DNA of 64,000 nucleotides from Arthrobacter psychrolactophilus (GTDB lineage Bacteria > Actinomycetota > Actinomycetes > Actinomycetales > Micrococcaceae). Both the position numbers and the translations under genes were made by a program. Each line of letters begins with the position of its first letter. Positions within the stretch are counted from its first letter, which is position 1. The notes under the pieces are model-generated. The model searched no databases. It was not told where the DNA came from and saw only the letters and a list, made by a program, of their open reading frames with translations. Below are positions 25,162 through 34,105 of this stretch, piece by piece. The stretch covers positions 17,807 through 81,806 of the forward strand of contig NZ_QJVC01000015.1 in NCBI RefSeq assembly GCF_003219795.1. Direction: 5' to 3'.

Positions 25162-25743
25162 ATGAATGACAAGGGGCAGAAACCGGCCGAGCAGCCGGCT
25201 ACAGGAATCGTCATGGACAGTTCACCCACAGCGACAGGGCAGAATGCATCCGGCCCTGCGCATCACCCCACGGTTGCGGACATGGTAGACCAGCCAGACA
25301 AGGTCATGCGCGTCGGGACCATGGTGAAGCAGCTGCTGGACGAGGTCAAGAGCGCGCCCCTCGATGACGCCGCCCGGGCACGCCTTGCGGAGATTCATCA
25401 GGCCTCTATCGCGGAGCTGGAAGACGGCCTCGCGCCGGAACTCGTCGATGAACTACACCGGCTTAGCCTCCCGTTCTCGGACAAGAGTGCGCCCTCTGAT
25501 GCCGAGCTGCGCATTGCCCAAGCTCAGCTGGTGGGTTGGCTCGAGGGGCTCTTTCACGGGATTCAAACGGCTCTCGCCGTCCAGTCGATGGCCAATCAGC
25601 AAACCGCGGCCCGACTGGCCCAGCATCAGCTGCCGCCAGGGACCATGATCGCATCTGGCGTGGTGGTGGGCGACAACGGAGAGCCGCAGCGAGCACCGTC
25701 CGGTCCGGGATCGCAGCCGGGCGTGCCGGGACAATATCTATGA
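25162..25743 (+). CDS. bpa: Bacterial proteasome activator Bpa/PafE
   Basis: 193 aa. ATP-independent ring-shaped activator that opens the 20S proteasome in actinobacteria (DUF2587 family). It shows a disordered N terminus (1-35), a four-helix core (about 36-155: PTVADMVDQPDKVMRVGTMV, LPFSDKSAPSDAELRIAQAQ, LVGWLEGLFHGIQ), a Pro/Gly tail, and the C-terminal GQYL (190-193) that docks into the proteasome alpha-ring pockets. The length is close to the mycobacterial protein (about 174 aa). Its stop overlaps the next start (ATGA), so it is coupled to an unknown gene. The proteasome itself is not in this window. Confidence 0.93.
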   Translation: MNDKGQKPAEQPATGIVMDSSPTATGQNASGPAHHPTVADMVDQPDKVMRVGTMVKQLLDEVKSAPLDDAARARLAEIHQASIAELEDGLAPELVDELHRLSLPFSDKSAPSDAELRIAQAQLVGWLEGLFHGIQTALAVQSMANQQTAARLAQHQLPPGTMIASGVVVGDNGEPQRAPSGPGSQPGVPGQYL

Positions 25744-26249
25744 GCGGGCTCTTCAAAGGGCTTTTCGCGGCCTCTCGGCAGGCCAAGCGCGACGACGCCG
25801 AACTTGGTAAAGGCGTCTGGCGGCGCGCCCACGATCGATTCCAACGCGGCCTCGACCGCTTCCACCAGATGCTCGAGGGTCTCGAGGAAGCCGGACCCGG
25901 CCCGCACCAGAGTGCCGAACAAGCCCAGGGCGACTACGAATCAATGGTGGCCGTGGCGAATGATCTGGCCGAACTGCTCCCCGAGGTACGGAAACTGGCC
26001 ATGGCGGCTCAGGCCGCCGGACCCAGCGAGGGTATGGAGATTCCGCTAGGCACAGGCGGCTACCTCAACGACGTCCATCGTGAACTCTCGCGCGCCGGTA
26101 ACGCACTCGCCGCAACAGCCGAGTCCCTCGCCTTGGTGAGACTAGGCGCGGGGGCGATCTCCGGAGTCGAGCTTAAGGCAGCGATAGTGCACGAGAAAGT
26201 GGACCGGGCCCGAGAGCTCCTCAACACAGGGAAATCTACCGGCGAGTAG
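25740..26249 (+). CDS. Hypothetical helical protein translationally coupled to bpa
   Basis: 169 aa, not recognised. It is predicted mostly helical, with charged/heptad-like stretches (RFQRGLDRFHQMLEGLEEA around 34-52; ELKAAIVHEKVDRARELLN near the C terminus) and no signal peptide or membrane segment. ATG 25740 overlaps the bpa TGA by four bases, which argues for coupled expression and a functional link to the proteasome activator, such as an adaptor or regulator. That link is inference. A longer in-frame ORF upstream only shadows bpa. Confidence 0.7.
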   Translation: MSGLFKGLFAASRQAKRDDAELGKGVWRRAHDRFQRGLDRFHQMLEGLEEAGPGPHQSAEQAQGDYESMVAVANDLAELLPEVRKLAMAAQAAGPSEGMEIPLGTGGYLNDVHRELSRAGNALAATAESLALVRLGAGAISGVELKAAIVHEKVDRARELLNTGKSTGE

Positions 26250-26310
26250 CAGCTTCTGTGCAAGAAAACTGCACATTAAGGCGTGAGCTGCATCACATTA
26301 GGCGCTTTAG

Positions 26311-26329
26311 CGAGGGTAGCCTGCCCTGC
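26311..26329. promoter_or_regulatory. Candidate DtxR/IdeR iron box
   Basis: CGAGGGTAGCCTGCCCTGC matches the known DtxR/IdeR consensus (TTAGGTTAGCCTAACCTAA) at 12 of 19 positions, including the central TAGCCT and both inner AGG/CCT blocks. It is 55 bp before the ferric-iron binding protein gene, the expected place for iron-dependent repression. Confidence 0.5.
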
Positions 26330-26384
26330 GGTGGATTACGATCAATTTGCATTCGCTAATTACTAATGACGCCGAAGGGCTCCC

Positions 26385-27449
26385 ATGAAGACCTGGTTTA
26401 CCAAGAAGCAGTTCAGCAAGACGGCCGTGACTTTGCTCGCTGGAGTATCTGCCTTGACCTTGGCCGCCTGCAGCGGTTCAACGACCCCGGCGGAAAGCAC
26501 CGGAGCAGCTGGCGGCGCGGGCGATACGATCACCGTGTACAACGCGCAGCACGAATCCCTCACACAGGCGTGGGTGGACGCGTTCACAAAGGAAACCGGC
26601 ATCAAGGTCACCTTGCGCAACGGTGACGACCTCGAGCTCAGCAACCAGATCATCGCAGAAGGCGCCAAGTCGCCCGCCGATGTCTTCCTGACCGAAAATT
26701 CCCCCGCAATGACGCAGGTGGAAAACGCCGGCCTGTTCGCCGACATCAACTCCACGATTCAGGGACAGGTTCCGGCCGAGTACCGCCCCTCCACGAACAA
26801 GTGGACCGGCATTGCCGCCCGCAGCACCGTCTTTGCCTATGACAAGACCAAGCTGACCGAAGACAAGCTGCCCAAGTCCATCATGGACCTGGCCTCACCC
26901 GAGTGGAAGAGCCGCTGGGCCGCGTCGCCGTCGGGCGCTGACTTCCAGGCCATCGTTTCGGCCATGTTGGAACTCAAGGGCGAAGCCGCTACGGCTGACT
27001 GGCTCAAGGCCATGAAGGAAAACTCCAAGGCCTACAAGGGCAACTCCACGGCGATGAAGGCCGTCAACGCCGGCGAAATCGAAGGCGCCGTCATCTACCA
27101 CTACTACTGGTTCGGCGATCAGAACAAGACCGGCGAGAACTCCAAGAACGTAGGCCTGCACTACTTCAAGAACCAGGATCCGGGCGCATTCGTCTCCGTG
27201 TCCGGCGGTGGCGTCTTGGCCTCCAGCGCTCACCAAGAGAACGCCCAGAAGTTCCTCGAGTTCGTGACGGGCAAGGCCGGCCAGACCGTGCTGCAGACCG
27301 GAACCAGCTTCGAGTACCCGGTTGGCTCCGAGGTTGCCGCGAATAGCAAGCTCACCCCGTTGGCTGATCTTCAGGCCCCCGCGATCGACGCGGCCAAGTT
27401 GAACTCGAGCAAGGTCACCGAGCTGATGACCGCAGCAGGTCTACTCTAG
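26385..27449 (+). CDS. Ferric-iron ABC transporter substrate-binding lipoprotein
   Basis: 354 aa. Lipoprotein signal with lipobox LAAC (Cys29), then an FbpA/FutA-type binding protein: [19 protein letters not shown] at the start of lobe 1 and the tyrosine cluster [10 protein letters not shown], where family members ligate Fe3+. ATG 26385 follows GAAGGG. It is the first gene of a three-gene operon (binding protein, fused permease, ATPase). A DtxR-like box upstream fits iron regulation. Thiamine or other anion substrates are less likely given the Tyr cluster. Confidence 0.88.
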   Translation: MKTWFTKKQFSKTAVTLLAGVSALTLAACSGSTTPAESTGAAGGAGDTITVYNAQHESLTQAWVDAFTKETGIKVTLRNGDDLELSNQIIAEGAKSPADVFLTENSPAMTQVENAGLFADINSTIQGQVPAEYRPSTNKWTGIAARSTVFAYDKTKLTEDKLPKSIMDLASPEWKSRWAASPSGADFQAIVSAMLELKGEAATADWLKAMKENSKAYKGNSTAMKAVNAGEIEGAVIYHYYWFGDQNKTGENSKNVGLHYFKNQDPGAFVSVSGGGVLASSAHQENAQKFLEFVTGKAGQTVLQTGTSFEYPVGSEVAANSKLTPLADLQAPAIDAAKLNSSKVTELMTAAGLL

Positions 27450-27454
27450 TTTCA

Positions 27455-29053
27455 ATGACTTCTTCACAAAGCACGACGGCGGCAGTTGCGTCGGGTGCCA
27501 AAAAATCACCAAAGTTGGCCAAGGGTCGGGGCACACGCCTCGGCCCTTGGCCCGTTGTCGTCCTTTGTGCCCTGATTGCCGCGTTTTCCCTGATTCCCTT
27601 GGGTTTCGTGGCGGTTGCCACCGTCAACGCGGGGTGGGATACTGCCGTCGCGATGGTGTTCCGGCCGCGTGTTGGCGAGTTGTTGCTGAACACGCTCAAG
27701 CTGGTGCTGATCACGGTGCCGTTGTGCGTGGTGATCGGCGTTGGCGGGGCGTGGCTCGTGGAGCGCACCAGCCTGGCCGGGCACAAGGTCTGGGCCGTGC
27801 TGCTCGCGGCTCCGCTGGCCATCCCGGCGTTCGTCAACAGCTACGCCTGGGTCAGTGCCATTCCGTCCCTCGGCGGGATCTTTGGCGGCGTACTGATCTC
27901 CGTGTTGTCATACTTCCCGCTCGTGTATATTCCGGTGGCGGCCGTTTTGAGCCGGCTGGATCCCGCGCTGGAACAATCGGCAGCTTCCTTGGGTCTGGGC
28001 CCGTGGCGGGTTTTCTTCCGCGTCATCTTGCCGCAATTGCGTATCGCCACGGCCGGTGGTGCACTGCTGGTGGCGCTGCACCTTCTGGCCGAATATGGCG
28101 CGTTCGCCATGATCGCCTTCGATACCTTCACAACTGCCATCTACGATCAATTCCGCTCGACCTTCAACGGCGCCGCGGCCAATATGCTGGCCAGCGTGCT
28201 GGTGCTGTTCTGCCTCGTGCTGCTTCTGGCCGAGTCAAAATCGCGCGGTAGCGCCCGCTACGCCCGCATTGGTTCGGGTGTGCAATCGAATCCGCGCCGG
28301 ATGGCCTTGGGGCTGTTCCAGATCCCGAGCCAGCTGCTGTTGATGGCCGTGTCCGTGCTGGCGCTGGGCGTGCCGCTGTGGCACGTGGGACGCTGGGTCC
28401 TTGCCGGTGGCGCCACCATTTGGGAAGGCCCCGTCTTGATCAACGCCCTCCTGCAGACGTTGGGGTATGGACTTGCCGGAGCTATCCTGACCACCGTGCT
28501 CGCCTTCCCTCTGGCCTATCTGGTCATCCGGCATCCTGGGCCGTTCAGTAAGCTCCTCGAAGCCGCCAACTACATCTCAAGCTCCATGCCGGGCATCGTG
28601 GTGGCGCTGGCCCTGGTGACGATTACCGTGCACAACGTGCCGGCGATCTACCAAAGCTCCTTTGTTTTGGTGGCCGCTTACGCCCTGCTATTCATGCCGC
28701 GCGCCCTGGTGAACTTGCGAGCCGGCCTCGCGCAGGCTCCCGTTCAGCTGGACGAGGCCGCGCGGGCTTTGGGTAAACCGCCTCTGCTGGCCTTCATCCT
28801 CGTGACCCTGCGGCTCTCCGCTCCTGCTGCCGCGGGAGGTGCCGCGCTCGTCTTCCTCGGCATCGTCAATGAGCTGACGGCCACCTTGCTGCTGGCGCCC
28901 AACGGCACCCGCACCCTGGCGACCCAATTCTGGTCGCTCAGCAACGAAATTGATTACATGGGTGCGGCGCCGTATGCCTTGTTGATGATTGTGCTCTCGG
29001 CACCCATGACGTACTTACTTTTTGTGCAATCCAAGAAAGCCGCAGGCCAATGA
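27455..29053 (+). CDS. Iron ABC transporter permease (duplicated FbpB type)
   Basis: 532 aa with two fused BPD_transp_1 halves and about 12 membrane helices. Each half ends with an EAA-type loop: [20 protein letters not shown] in the first, and [20 protein letters not shown] in the second. Such duplicated permeases are typical of ferric-iron (Fbp/Sfu) and some thiamine systems. ATG 27455 lies five bases after the binding-protein stop. Its TGA overlaps the ATPase ATG. Confidence 0.9.
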   Translation: MTSSQSTTAAVASGAKKSPKLAKGRGTRLGPWPVVVLCALIAAFSLIPLGFVAVATVNAGWDTAVAMVFRPRVGELLLNTLKLVLITVPLCVVIGVGGAWLVERTSLAGHKVWAVLLAAPLAIPAFVNSYAWVSAIPSLGGIFGGVLISVLSYFPLVYIPVAAVLSRLDPALEQSAASLGLGPWRVFFRVILPQLRIATAGGALLVALHLLAEYGAFAMIAFDTFTTAIYDQFRSTFNGAAANMLASVLVLFCLVLLLAESKSRGSARYARIGSGVQSNPRRMALGLFQIPSQLLLMAVSVLALGVPLWHVGRWVLAGGATIWEGPVLINALLQTLGYGLAGAILTTVLAFPLAYLVIRHPGPFSKLLEAANYISSSMPGIVVALALVTITVHNVPAIYQSSFVLVAAYALLFMPRALVNLRAGLAQAPVQLDEAARALGKPPLLAFILVTLRLSAPAAAGGAALVFLGIVNELTATLLLAPNGTRTLATQFWSLSNEIDYMGAAPYALLMIVLSAPMTYLLFVQSKKAAGQ

Positions 29054-30153
29054 CCATCCAGCCCAACAATTCCCCGGCTCATCTGCAGGTCAGCGAGATT
29101 CGCAAGAGCTTTGGTGGAACGGATGTCCTCAAGGGTGTCGATCTTGCCGTGGCACCTGGGCGCACCACGGCCATCGTGGGCCCCTCGGGCTCGGGCAAGA
29201 CCACGCTCCTACGCTTGATCGCGGGCTTCTCGGCACCGGATGCGGGCCGCATCGCCCTTGCCGGATCCGAGGTTGCCGGAGCCGCACATTGGGTGCCCGC
29301 GCATAAGCGCAGCGTTGGCTACGTTGCCCAAGACGGAGCCTTGTTCCCGCATCTGAGCGTTGGTGCGAACATTGCCTTTGGCCTGCCCCAGCGCGGCAAG
29401 GCTGCCGCGCTTCGGGTGGGGGAGTTGCTGGAGATGGTCTCCATGGATCGCTCCTACGCCAAGCGCCGCCCCCACCAGCTCTCCGGCGGGCAGCAACAAC
29501 GCGTGGCCCTGGCCCGAGCCCTGGCCCGGCAGCCCGAGCTGATGTTGCTGGACGAACCCTTTAGCGCCCTCGATGCGGGTTTGCGAGTTGCTACCCGCCG
29601 GGCTGTTTCGCAGACGCTCGAGCAGGCCGGGGTCACCACGATCCTCGTGACGCACGATCAGGCCGAGGCGCTGAGCTTCGCGGACCAGGTTGCCGTCATG
29701 CGCGACGGGAAGTTGGCCCAGATCGGTAGTCCGTTCGTTGTGTACACTCGCCCCACGGACCGGGCGACGGCGGAGTTCCTAGGTGACGCCGTCGTACTTG
29801 AGGCGTGGATGGAAGGGTCACTGGCGCTCTGCTCGCTGGGTGGCATTCCGGTGCGTCGACCGCCGGCACAAGGCAAGGTGCATCTGATGCTGCGGCCGGA
29901 GCAGATTCGGATCGCGACGGGTGGGCCGATTCGTGGGCGCGTGGTGGACACCGACTACTTTGGGCCCGAGACCACTGTGCGCATCCAGCTGGAGCCCATG
30001 AAGGGTGACGCCGAGCATCCGCTGGATCCGCATCAGCCGGTGGGTGGCGAGATCATCACCATCAGGCACTGGAATGCGATGTTGGCCCGCCCCGGCACCG
30101 AACTGTCCCTGAAAGTGGTGGGCGAGGGCGTCGTATTCCCATGGAGCGACTGA
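29050..30153 (+). CDS. Iron ABC transporter ATP-binding protein (FbpC type)
   Basis: 367 aa. Nucleotide-binding domain with Walker [10 protein letters not shown] (about residue 42), Q-loop region [13 protein letters not shown], signature [15 protein letters not shown], Walker [13 protein letters not shown] and H-loop LVTHDQ. A C-terminal TOBE-like domain (about 250-360) is typical of FbpC/CUT1 ATPases. ATG 29050 overlaps the permease stop by four bases. Confidence 0.92.
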   Translation: MTIQPNNSPAHLQVSEIRKSFGGTDVLKGVDLAVAPGRTTAIVGPSGSGKTTLLRLIAGFSAPDAGRIALAGSEVAGAAHWVPAHKRSVGYVAQDGALFPHLSVGANIAFGLPQRGKAAALRVGELLEMVSMDRSYAKRRPHQLSGGQQQRVALARALARQPELMLLDEPFSALDAGLRVATRRAVSQTLEQAGVTTILVTHDQAEALSFADQVAVMRDGKLAQIGSPFVVYTRPTDRATAEFLGDAVVLEAWMEGSLALCSLGGIPVRRPPAQGKVHLMLRPEQIRIATGGPIRGRVVDTDYFGPETTVRIQLEPMKGDAEHPLDPHQPVGGEIITIRHWNAMLARPGTELSLKVVGEGVVFPWSD

Positions 30154-30247
30154 CGTGTACGTGTTCTCGCCCTGTGGGGGCCGCTCGGGAGCCTCAGGGA
30201 GCGTAATTGCGGCACCTCGGCGCGCTACCGTGGCACGGCGGAGCGAT

Positions 30248-30330
30248 AACGCCATAGTTGGGCATTCTCGCTATAGGTCGGCTTGTAGCGAGAATTCCTA
30301 GCTGTGGCGAAAGTGCCCAACTATGGCGTT
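30248..30330. repeat. 83-nt nested palindrome, family C
   Basis: Perfect 17-bp outer arms (AACGCCATAGTTGGGCA, 30248-30264 / 30314-30330) enclose perfect 9-bp inner arms (TTCTCGCTA, 30265-30273 / 30286-30294). It lies about 95 bp after the iron ATPase gene and before the tRNA-Thr terminator. No T-tract. Confidence 0.75.
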
Positions 30331-30391
30331 TCCTGTAGGGGCGGGTGCGAAAGAGGGCCCGCGGTCGCCCAAAAAGGGTCATGTTAACCAA

Positions 30392-30415
30392 AAAACCCCG
30401 CCGTGGCGGGGTTTT
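30392..30415 (-). terminator. Terminator after tRNA-Thr
   Basis: A perfect 11-bp stem AAAACCCCGCC/GGCGGGGTTTT (30392-30402 / 30405-30415) with a very tight loop, followed by T residues on the minus strand, five bases downstream of the tRNA gene. Confidence 0.85.
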
Positions 30416-30420
30416 GCTGG

Positions 30421-30493
30421 AGCCTCCAAACAGAATCGAACTGTTGACCTTTTCATTACGAGTGAAACGCTCTACCAACTGAGCTATGGAGGC
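30421..30493 (-). tRNA. tRNA-Thr (anticodon CGU)
   Basis: 73-nt tRNA. Acceptor GCCTCCA/TGGAGGC, D-arm AGCTCAGTTGGTAGAGC, anticodon stem TTTCA/TGAAA around CTCGTAA (anticodon CGT), and T-loop GTTCGATTC. Discriminator T; CCA not encoded. Reads threonine ACG. Confidence 0.95.
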
Positions 30494-30602
30494 CTGTGTC
30501 CCGCTACAACCCGAAATGGATTGATGTGCTGAACACAAGAAACAACTCTAATATGCGAGGGCCCGAAGTACAAAATCGACGGGCCCCCACAGCACAAAAA
30601 AG

Positions 30603-32144
30603 TTAACAGCTCGTTCCGGCGGCGGGGACTTTGCCATCCACGAAGTAATCATCAACCGTGCTGGTGATGCACTCGTTGGAACGACCGTAGGCTGTGTGGC
30701 CCTCGCCCGTCCACGTCACCAGAACACCGGAATCTAGCTGATTAGCCAGTGCTTCCGCCCAGACATACGGCGTGGCGGGATCTCCCGTGGTGCCAATGAC
30801 CAGGATGGGTCCGGCGCCGGATGCGGAAATAGCTCCCTGCGTGCCCGTGGCTTTAACCGGCCAGTACTTGCAGGACAGCCCGGAGTACGACAACAGGTCA
30901 CCAAAGGTGGGTGCCGCCTTTTTCAACAACTCGGCCTGTTCCCGCATGTGCGCGGGGTCCCAGTTCATGGAGTAGTCGAGGCAGTTGATCGCGGTGAAGG
31001 CGGCCGAAGTGTTGGAATTGTAAACGCCGCTGGAATCACGGTCCGCGGAGTAGTCAGCGAGCATGAGCATCCCGGAGGCGTCCCCGGCAAAGGCTTGCGC
31101 CAAGGCGGCTTTCAACGGCTCCCACAAATCGGTTGAGTACATGGCGAAAGCCAGAGCGCCGGTGAACTCGGTGCCCGTCACCACGCGGCCCTCAGGGGTT
31201 TGCTGCGGGGTCGCCGTGTAAACGGCCTGCAGCGTCTGGATCTGCACCATGGCCTCATCCACGGTTCCGGACACAGGGCAGTCGCTGCCCGTGAGGCAGT
31301 TGGCCACCCAGGCCCGGAGCGCGTTTTCAAAGCCCACGGCCTGGCCCATGGACACCTCGTCAATGTCCAGCGAGGGATCCATGGCGCCGTCGAGGGAGAA
31401 CTTGCCCACGCGGTCCGGGAACAGCCCGGCATAGGTGGCGCCGAGCTTCGTGCCGTAGGAGAAGCCCATGTAGTTCAGCTGCTTGTCGCCGGCGATGGCA
31501 CGCAGGATATCCATGTCCTTCGCTGAGCTGACGGTGTCGATGTGGCCTAGCTCAGATCCTGAGTTTTGCTGGCACAGCTCCGTCTGCGTTTTCGTCTCGG
31601 CGTCTGCCGCAGCGAGCCCGGCGTCGGTGGACAGATCGAAGTCCACCTGGCGTGCGGCGTCCATCTGGGCATCGTCCAGACACTTCACACCGGCCGAGCG
31701 CTGCACCCCACGCGGATCAAATCCCACAATGTCGTAGGCGCCGCGGAGCTTCGCGGAAAAGTACGACTTTCCCCCGTCCTTGACCATATTCACTCCGGAA
31801 CCGCCCGGCCCGCCGGGATTGATCAGCATGGCGCCGAGTCGTTTGCCCGTGGCTGGCAGGCGAATCGCGGAAAGCTTGATGGAATCGCTGCTGGGCTTGT
31901 CGTAGTTCAGCGGCACCTTCACCTCGGCGCACTGATAGCCGCCGTTGCACGAACTCCACGTGACGGGCTGCGTGTAAAAGTCCATCAGCGCAGCGGGCAC
32001 GTCGCCCACAATCTCGGCCGACGCCGAGGTCTCCGTGTTCTTATCGGGCGCCAGCACGGAACACGAGCTCAGCAGGAGCGCCCCGATACTGGCCGCGGCC
32101 ATGAGAATCAGGCGGTGGCGCCGTCGGACGGGGGCAGTGGGCAT
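30603..32144 (-). CDS. Secreted lipoprotein alpha/beta-hydrolase, tripeptidyl-aminopeptidase-like
   Basis: 513 aa. Lipobox LSSC (Cys28) in the signal peptide. Alpha/beta-hydrolase fold with oxyanion motif NPGGPGGSG (about 109-117), nucleophile Ser229 (GFSYG), and a TAP-like C-terminal domain carrying Asp in IGTTGDPATP and His in GEGHTAYG. It resembles Streptomyces SlpD/E and TAP exo-peptidases, so it probably trims peptides at the cell surface. It starts 18 bp after the holB stop on the same strand and has its own AAGGA ribosome site, so it could be co-transcribed with tmk-holB. Confidence 0.87.
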   Translation of the reverse strand: MPTAPVRRRHRLILMAAASIGALLLSSCSVLAPDKNTETSASAEIVGDVPAALMDFYTQPVTWSSCNGGYQCAEVKVPLNYDKPSSDSIKLSAIRLPATGKRLGAMLINPGGPGGSGVNMVKDGGKSYFSAKLRGAYDIVGFDPRGVQRSAGVKCLDDAQMDAARQVDFDLSTDAGLAAADAETKTQTELCQQNSGSELGHIDTVSSAKDMDILRAIAGDKQLNYMGFSYGTKLGATYAGLFPDRVGKFSLDGAMDPSLDIDEVSMGQAVGFENALRAWVANCLTGSDCPVSGTVDEAMVQIQTLQAVYTATPQQTPEGRVVTGTEFTGALAFAMYSTDLWEPLKAALAQAFAGDASGMLMLADYSADRDSSGVYNSNTSAAFTAINCLDYSMNWDPAHMREQAELLKKAAPTFGDLLSYSGLSCKYWPVKATGTQGAISASGAGPILVIGTTGDPATPYVWAEALANQLDSGVLVTWTGEGHTAYGRSNECITSTVDDYFVDGKVPAAGTSC

Positions 32145-32162
32145 GCGGGATTCCTTTACGGG

Positions 32163-33332
32163 TTAGAGCAGGCTGACGGCCATGGCTTCAAGGGCCAATA
32201 GCGGGGCAGCATTGGTGGTGGTGAGTCGACGACGGGCCGCATTGATCGCGTCCAGCCGTTGGAGGGTGACCTCGGGTCGAGCCCGGCCGGCGAATTCCAC
32301 GAGGGGACCGCGCAGGGTCTCGTTGACGAGTTCAACCGATGAATGCTCGACGTCGGACCCTCCTCGGGCGTCTAGCTGAAGTACCAGCACATCCCGGTAG
32401 AAGGACAAAAGGTCGGTCAGTGCCCGGTCCAGATGATCCGTCACGGAGCGCTTGGCCCGGCGCTTCTGGTCTTCCTCCAGGGCACGGACCTGACTGCGCA
32501 AGGAAGGTGGCAGCGTCCCGGTCTCGGGTGCGCCAAGGTTCCGCAACAGCGTGGCCTTTTCGACGGCGTCGCGCTCTTCATTGGAGGAGGCGGCCTCGGC
32601 CTGAGCCAACTCCAGCAGTGAGGCCGCGGCCTGCACGGCGGTGGTGACATCGCGGAGGTTCAAGGGGAGCCGGACTGTGGTGTCGCGGCGCTCCCGGGCC
32701 CCGACATCGCTGGCGAGGCGCCGGGCAATGCCGATGTGGCTCTGCGCGGCGCGGGCGGCGATCAGGGCGAGCTCGGGGTCGATACCATCGCGGCGGACCA
32801 AGAGGGCGGCAACGTCGGCCACGGGTGGCAGGCGCAGGGTCAGGGTGCGGCAGCGCGAACGGATCGTGACGAGCACATCGGCGGGGCTGGGCGCGCACAG
32901 GATCCAGATGGTGCGAGGCGGCGGTTCCTCGATGGCCTTGAGGAGGACATTGGTGGTGCGCTCGGCCATGCGGTCGGCGTCGCCAACAATCATGACCCGC
33001 CATCGGGCAGAGGAGGGGCTGTCATGCGCCTTGCGCACCAGGGAGCGAGCCTCCTCGATCGTGATGGTGGTTTTCTCGGTGGCCACGAAGGTCACATCGG
33101 CGTTGGTGCCGCTCATCGTGGTGTGGCAGGCCTTGCAGGCGCCGCAACCACGGGCGGCGAGCTCGGGCTGCTCACAGACCAGGGCCGCGGCAAAGGCGAG
33201 CGCCGCATTGGAACGGCCGGATCCGGGAGGACCCGTGAGGAGCCAGGCGTGCGTGGGGGCGCTCGACTGGGCGGCACGGCGCAACTGCGCTACGACCGAT
33301 TCCTGCCCTTGCAGATCAACCCAGACGCTCAT
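32163..33332 (-). CDS. holB: DNA polymerase III delta' subunit
   Basis: 389 aa. Part of the clamp loader that places the beta clamp on DNA. N-terminal AAA+ domain with P-loop GPPGSGRS (34-41), a zinc module of four cysteines (C53, C63, C66, C69), and the SRC motif (IRSRCRTLTL). ATG 33332 (MSVWVDLQGQ) overlaps the tmk stop by four bases; the upstream 82-codon extension is a shadow of tmk. tmk-holB coupling is common in bacteria. Confidence 0.93.
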   Translation of the reverse strand: MSVWVDLQGQESVVAQLRRAAQSSAPTHAWLLTGPPGSGRSNAALAFAAALVCEQPELAARGCGACKACHTTMSGTNADVTFVATEKTTITIEEARSLVRKAHDSPSSARWRVMIVGDADRMAERTTNVLLKAIEEPPPRTIWILCAPSPADVLVTIRSRCRTLTLRLPPVADVAALLVRRDGIDPELALIAARAAQSHIGIARRLASDVGARERRDTTVRLPLNLRDVTTAVQAAASLLELAQAEAASSNEERDAVEKATLLRNLGAPETGTLPPSLRSQVRALEEDQKRRAKRSVTDHLDRALTDLLSFYRDVLVLQLDARGGSDVEHSSVELVNETLRGPLVEFAGRARPEVTLQRLDAINAARRRLTTTNAAPLLALEAMAVSLL

Positions 33333-33979
33333 GCTGAGCCAAGCAGCGTAGTGACCCGCTCGTGGATCGCCTGCGCGAGCTCTGCGATGGAGTTCTCCGC
33401 TGGCAGGACCAGGTAGCGCTCCGGGTTGGCATGCGCCAAGGCCAGGAACGCGGCCCGGATGGTGGCGTGGAAGTCGTCGGGTTCGGACTCCATCCGGTCC
33501 TCTGCGGCATCCCCGGCCGTGCGACGGTCCCGGCCCTGGGCAGGGGAGACGTCCAGCAGGACGGTGAGATCGGGCCACAAGCTGTTCGTAGCCCAGTCGT
33601 TGAGCTTCACGATGGCCTCGGTTCCGAGCCCGCGGCCCGCGCCCTGGTAGGCAATCGAGGAATCCGCATACCGGTCGCTGACAACAATCTCGCCACGGGC
33701 CACGGCGGGGGTGATGACCTGAGCAGCGTGGGCGGCACGGGCGGCGGCAAAGATCAGCGCCTCGGTCTTGGCATCAATCTCACCCTGACCGTGCTCAAGC
33801 ACTAGCGAGCGTAGTTTTTCACCTACGGGAGTCCCGCCTGGTTCACGGGTCCGGAGAACTGTTCGTCCGGCGTCGGACATGGCCTGGGTGAGCAGGGCGG
33901 CCTGAGTGGATTTTCCGGCACCGTCGCCGCCTTCAAAAGCAATGAAGAGGCCCGGCTGCGCGGTAGTAAAAAGAGTCAC
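33329..33979 (-). CDS. tmk: Thymidylate kinase
   Basis: 216 aa. Phosphorylates dTMP to dTDP. P-loop FEGGDGAGKST (15-25), DRYADSSIAYQGAGRGLG (the DRY/H motif and TMP-binding segment) and RTREPGGTPVGEKLR are all characteristic. First gene of a minus-strand operon with holB, possibly also the lipoprotein hydrolase. Confidence 0.95.
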   Translation of the reverse strand: MTLFTTAQPGLFIAFEGGDGAGKSTQAALLTQAMSDAGRTVLRTREPGGTPVGEKLRSLVLEHGQGEIDAKTEALIFAAARAAHAAQVITPAVARGEIVVSDRYADSSIAYQGAGRGLGTEAIVKLNDWATNSLWPDLTVLLDVSPAQGRDRRTAGDAAEDRMESEPDDFHATIRAAFLALAHANPERYLVLPAENSIAELAQAIHERVTTLLGSA

Positions 33980-34006
33980 TCCACTACCCTACCGGCCTTA
34001 GCTGGG

Positions 34007-34044
34007 TGCATCCTTGGCCAGGTGGCAGCTTGTCCAAGGATGCA
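34007..34044. promoter_or_regulatory. Inverted repeat in the tmk / PLP-enzyme divergent region
   Basis: Perfect 11-bp arms TGCATCCTTGG / CCAAGGATGCA (34007-34017, 34034-34044) with a 16-nt spacer between divergent genes. It may be an operator or an RNA hairpin in a 5' leader. No match to a named riboswitch was recognised. Confidence 0.45.
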
Positions 34045-34105
34045 ATATTGAGCGCCCCTGTCATATTGGCGGACGTGGCGCCGCTCGCGGTCTACGCTGG
34101 ACGGT

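Noticed and set aside
34007-34044. SAM riboswitch before the Cys/Met enzyme
   Set aside because: Only one hairpin is visible; I could not find the conserved junction of any SAM riboswitch class.
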